From: an uncultured Eubacteriales bacterium
GTDB taxonomy: Bacteria; Bacillota; Clostridia; Oscillospirales; Oscillospiraceae
NCBI GenBank assembly: GCA_900544405.1
Contig: UQVA01000001.1
Location: 62,001-126,000, forward strand
DNA length: 64,000 nucleotides
Direction: 5' to 3'
Shown: piece by piece, positions 63,694-64,000 of the stretch
Numbering within the stretch: position 1 is the first letter of the stretch
Layout of the letters: the number at the start of each line of letters is the position of its first letter
The notes under the pieces: model-generated
What the model saw: only the letters and a program-made list of their open reading frames with translations
What the model was told of the DNA's origin: nothing
The model's database searches: none
Translations under genes and position numbers: made by a program

Positions 63694-64000
63694 ATGAAAA
63701 AAGCAAGAATCGCCGTGCTGGTCTCCGGCGGCGGCACCAATTTGCAGGCGCTGCTGGACGCTCAGAAGGCCGGGAACATTCCCCACGGGGAGATCGTTCT
63801 GGTGGTGTCCAACGTGGCCGGGGCCTATGCCCTCCAGCGGGCGGCGCAGGCAGGTATTCCCGCCCGGACCGTCCGGAAAACCGGCTTCCAGCAGGCCTTT
63901 GAAGAAGAATTGCTGGCCACGCTTACCGAATTTCAGGCGGATATGATCGTTCTGGCGGGATTTCTGGCCATTCTGTCCGAAAATTTCACCCGCCGCTACC
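63694..64000 (+). CDS. purN: Phosphoribosylglycinamide formyltransferase, C-terminus cut by window edge
   Basis: The visible 102 residues start at ATG 63694. IAVLVSGGGTNLQALLDA is the phosphate-binding loop, followed by EIVLVVSNVAGAYALQRAAQ and DMIVLAGFLAILSENFTRRY, which match PurN. It formylates GAR using 10-formyl-THF, the cofactor whose shortage the upstream ZTP riboswitch senses. The catalytic Asn-His-Asp residues lie partly beyond the edge. Confidence 0.95.
   Translation, partial: MKKARIAVLVSGGGTNLQALLDAQKAGNIPHGEIVLVVSNVAGAYALQRAAQAGIPARTVRKTGFQQAFEEELLATLTEFQADMIVLAGFLAILSENFTRRY

Overview
The window reads as a chromosome segment of a spore-forming member of the class Clostridia, most likely an Oscillospiraceae/Ruminococcaceae-type gut bacterium. 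The basis is a GC-rich coding style with frequent GTG/TTG starts, Gram-positive promoters (TTGACA-17-TATAAT), T-box and ZTP riboswitches, an ECF transporter module, the rpmG-secE-nusG-rplKAJL order, a SipL-like SPOCS/LysM spore protein and clostridial families (DUF3793, DUF1292, YlmH, YhfC). This placement is inferred; no rRNA gene is present to confirm it.

Layout. 1-6 kb: a truncated 3D/G5 cell-wall protein, T-box-controlled thrS, and a polar amino acid ABC transporter whose substrate-binding and permease genes are separated by a striking 160-bp nested-hairpin element. 6-13 kb: an MBOAT/DHHW O-acetylation pair, an MFS transporter, then murC-ddl-DUF1934. 13-17.5 kb: a tightly overlapping six-gene cobamide lower-ligand operon led by a CbiR-like TIM-barrel gene. 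17.5-23 kb: a GH2 glycosidase, an S41-type protein, a divergent peptide deformylase with a small membrane protein, and a deacetylase-fold protein that has lost its catalytic motif. 23-26.6 kb: the ribosomal/secretion operon rpmG-secE-nusG-rplK-rplA and the separately promoted rplJ-rplL with its leader. 26.6-30.6 kb: ruvX, a two-gene TSUP exporter, a parvulin lipid-anchored or membrane foldase, an unassigned structured small RNA, DUF1292 and a small membrane protein.

30.6-40.4 kb: a class A PBP with a zinc-ribbon insertion, an rRNA methyltransferase, ecfA1-ecfA2-ecfT, truA, a ClpE-type unfoldase with a ferredoxin-thioredoxin-reductase-like protein, and tRNA-Leu(CAG). 40.4-46.2 kb: a MATE transporter, T-box-controlled valS, a block of intergenic repeats and ilvE. 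46.2-54.4 kb: DUF3793-flavodoxin behind twin palindromic operators, an endolysin-like amidase, DUF896, YlmH, two FAD proteins, DUF1294, a lipoprotein and a WYL regulator. 54.4-61 kb: nfo, an FHA-SEDS/class B PBP pair, a tiny membrane protein, SipL and YhfC. 61-64 kb: uridine phosphorylase, then ZTP-riboswitch-controlled purE-purM-purN, which runs off the right edge.

Functionally the window is mostly core: translation, wall synthesis, purine synthesis and cobamide salvage. No CRISPR array, transposase or intact prophage is visible. The most unexplained material is non-coding: the 160-bp multibranch element at 4861-5020, the structured RNA at 29631-29849, the twin palindromes at 46443-46530, and terminator hairpins that run directly into start codons.
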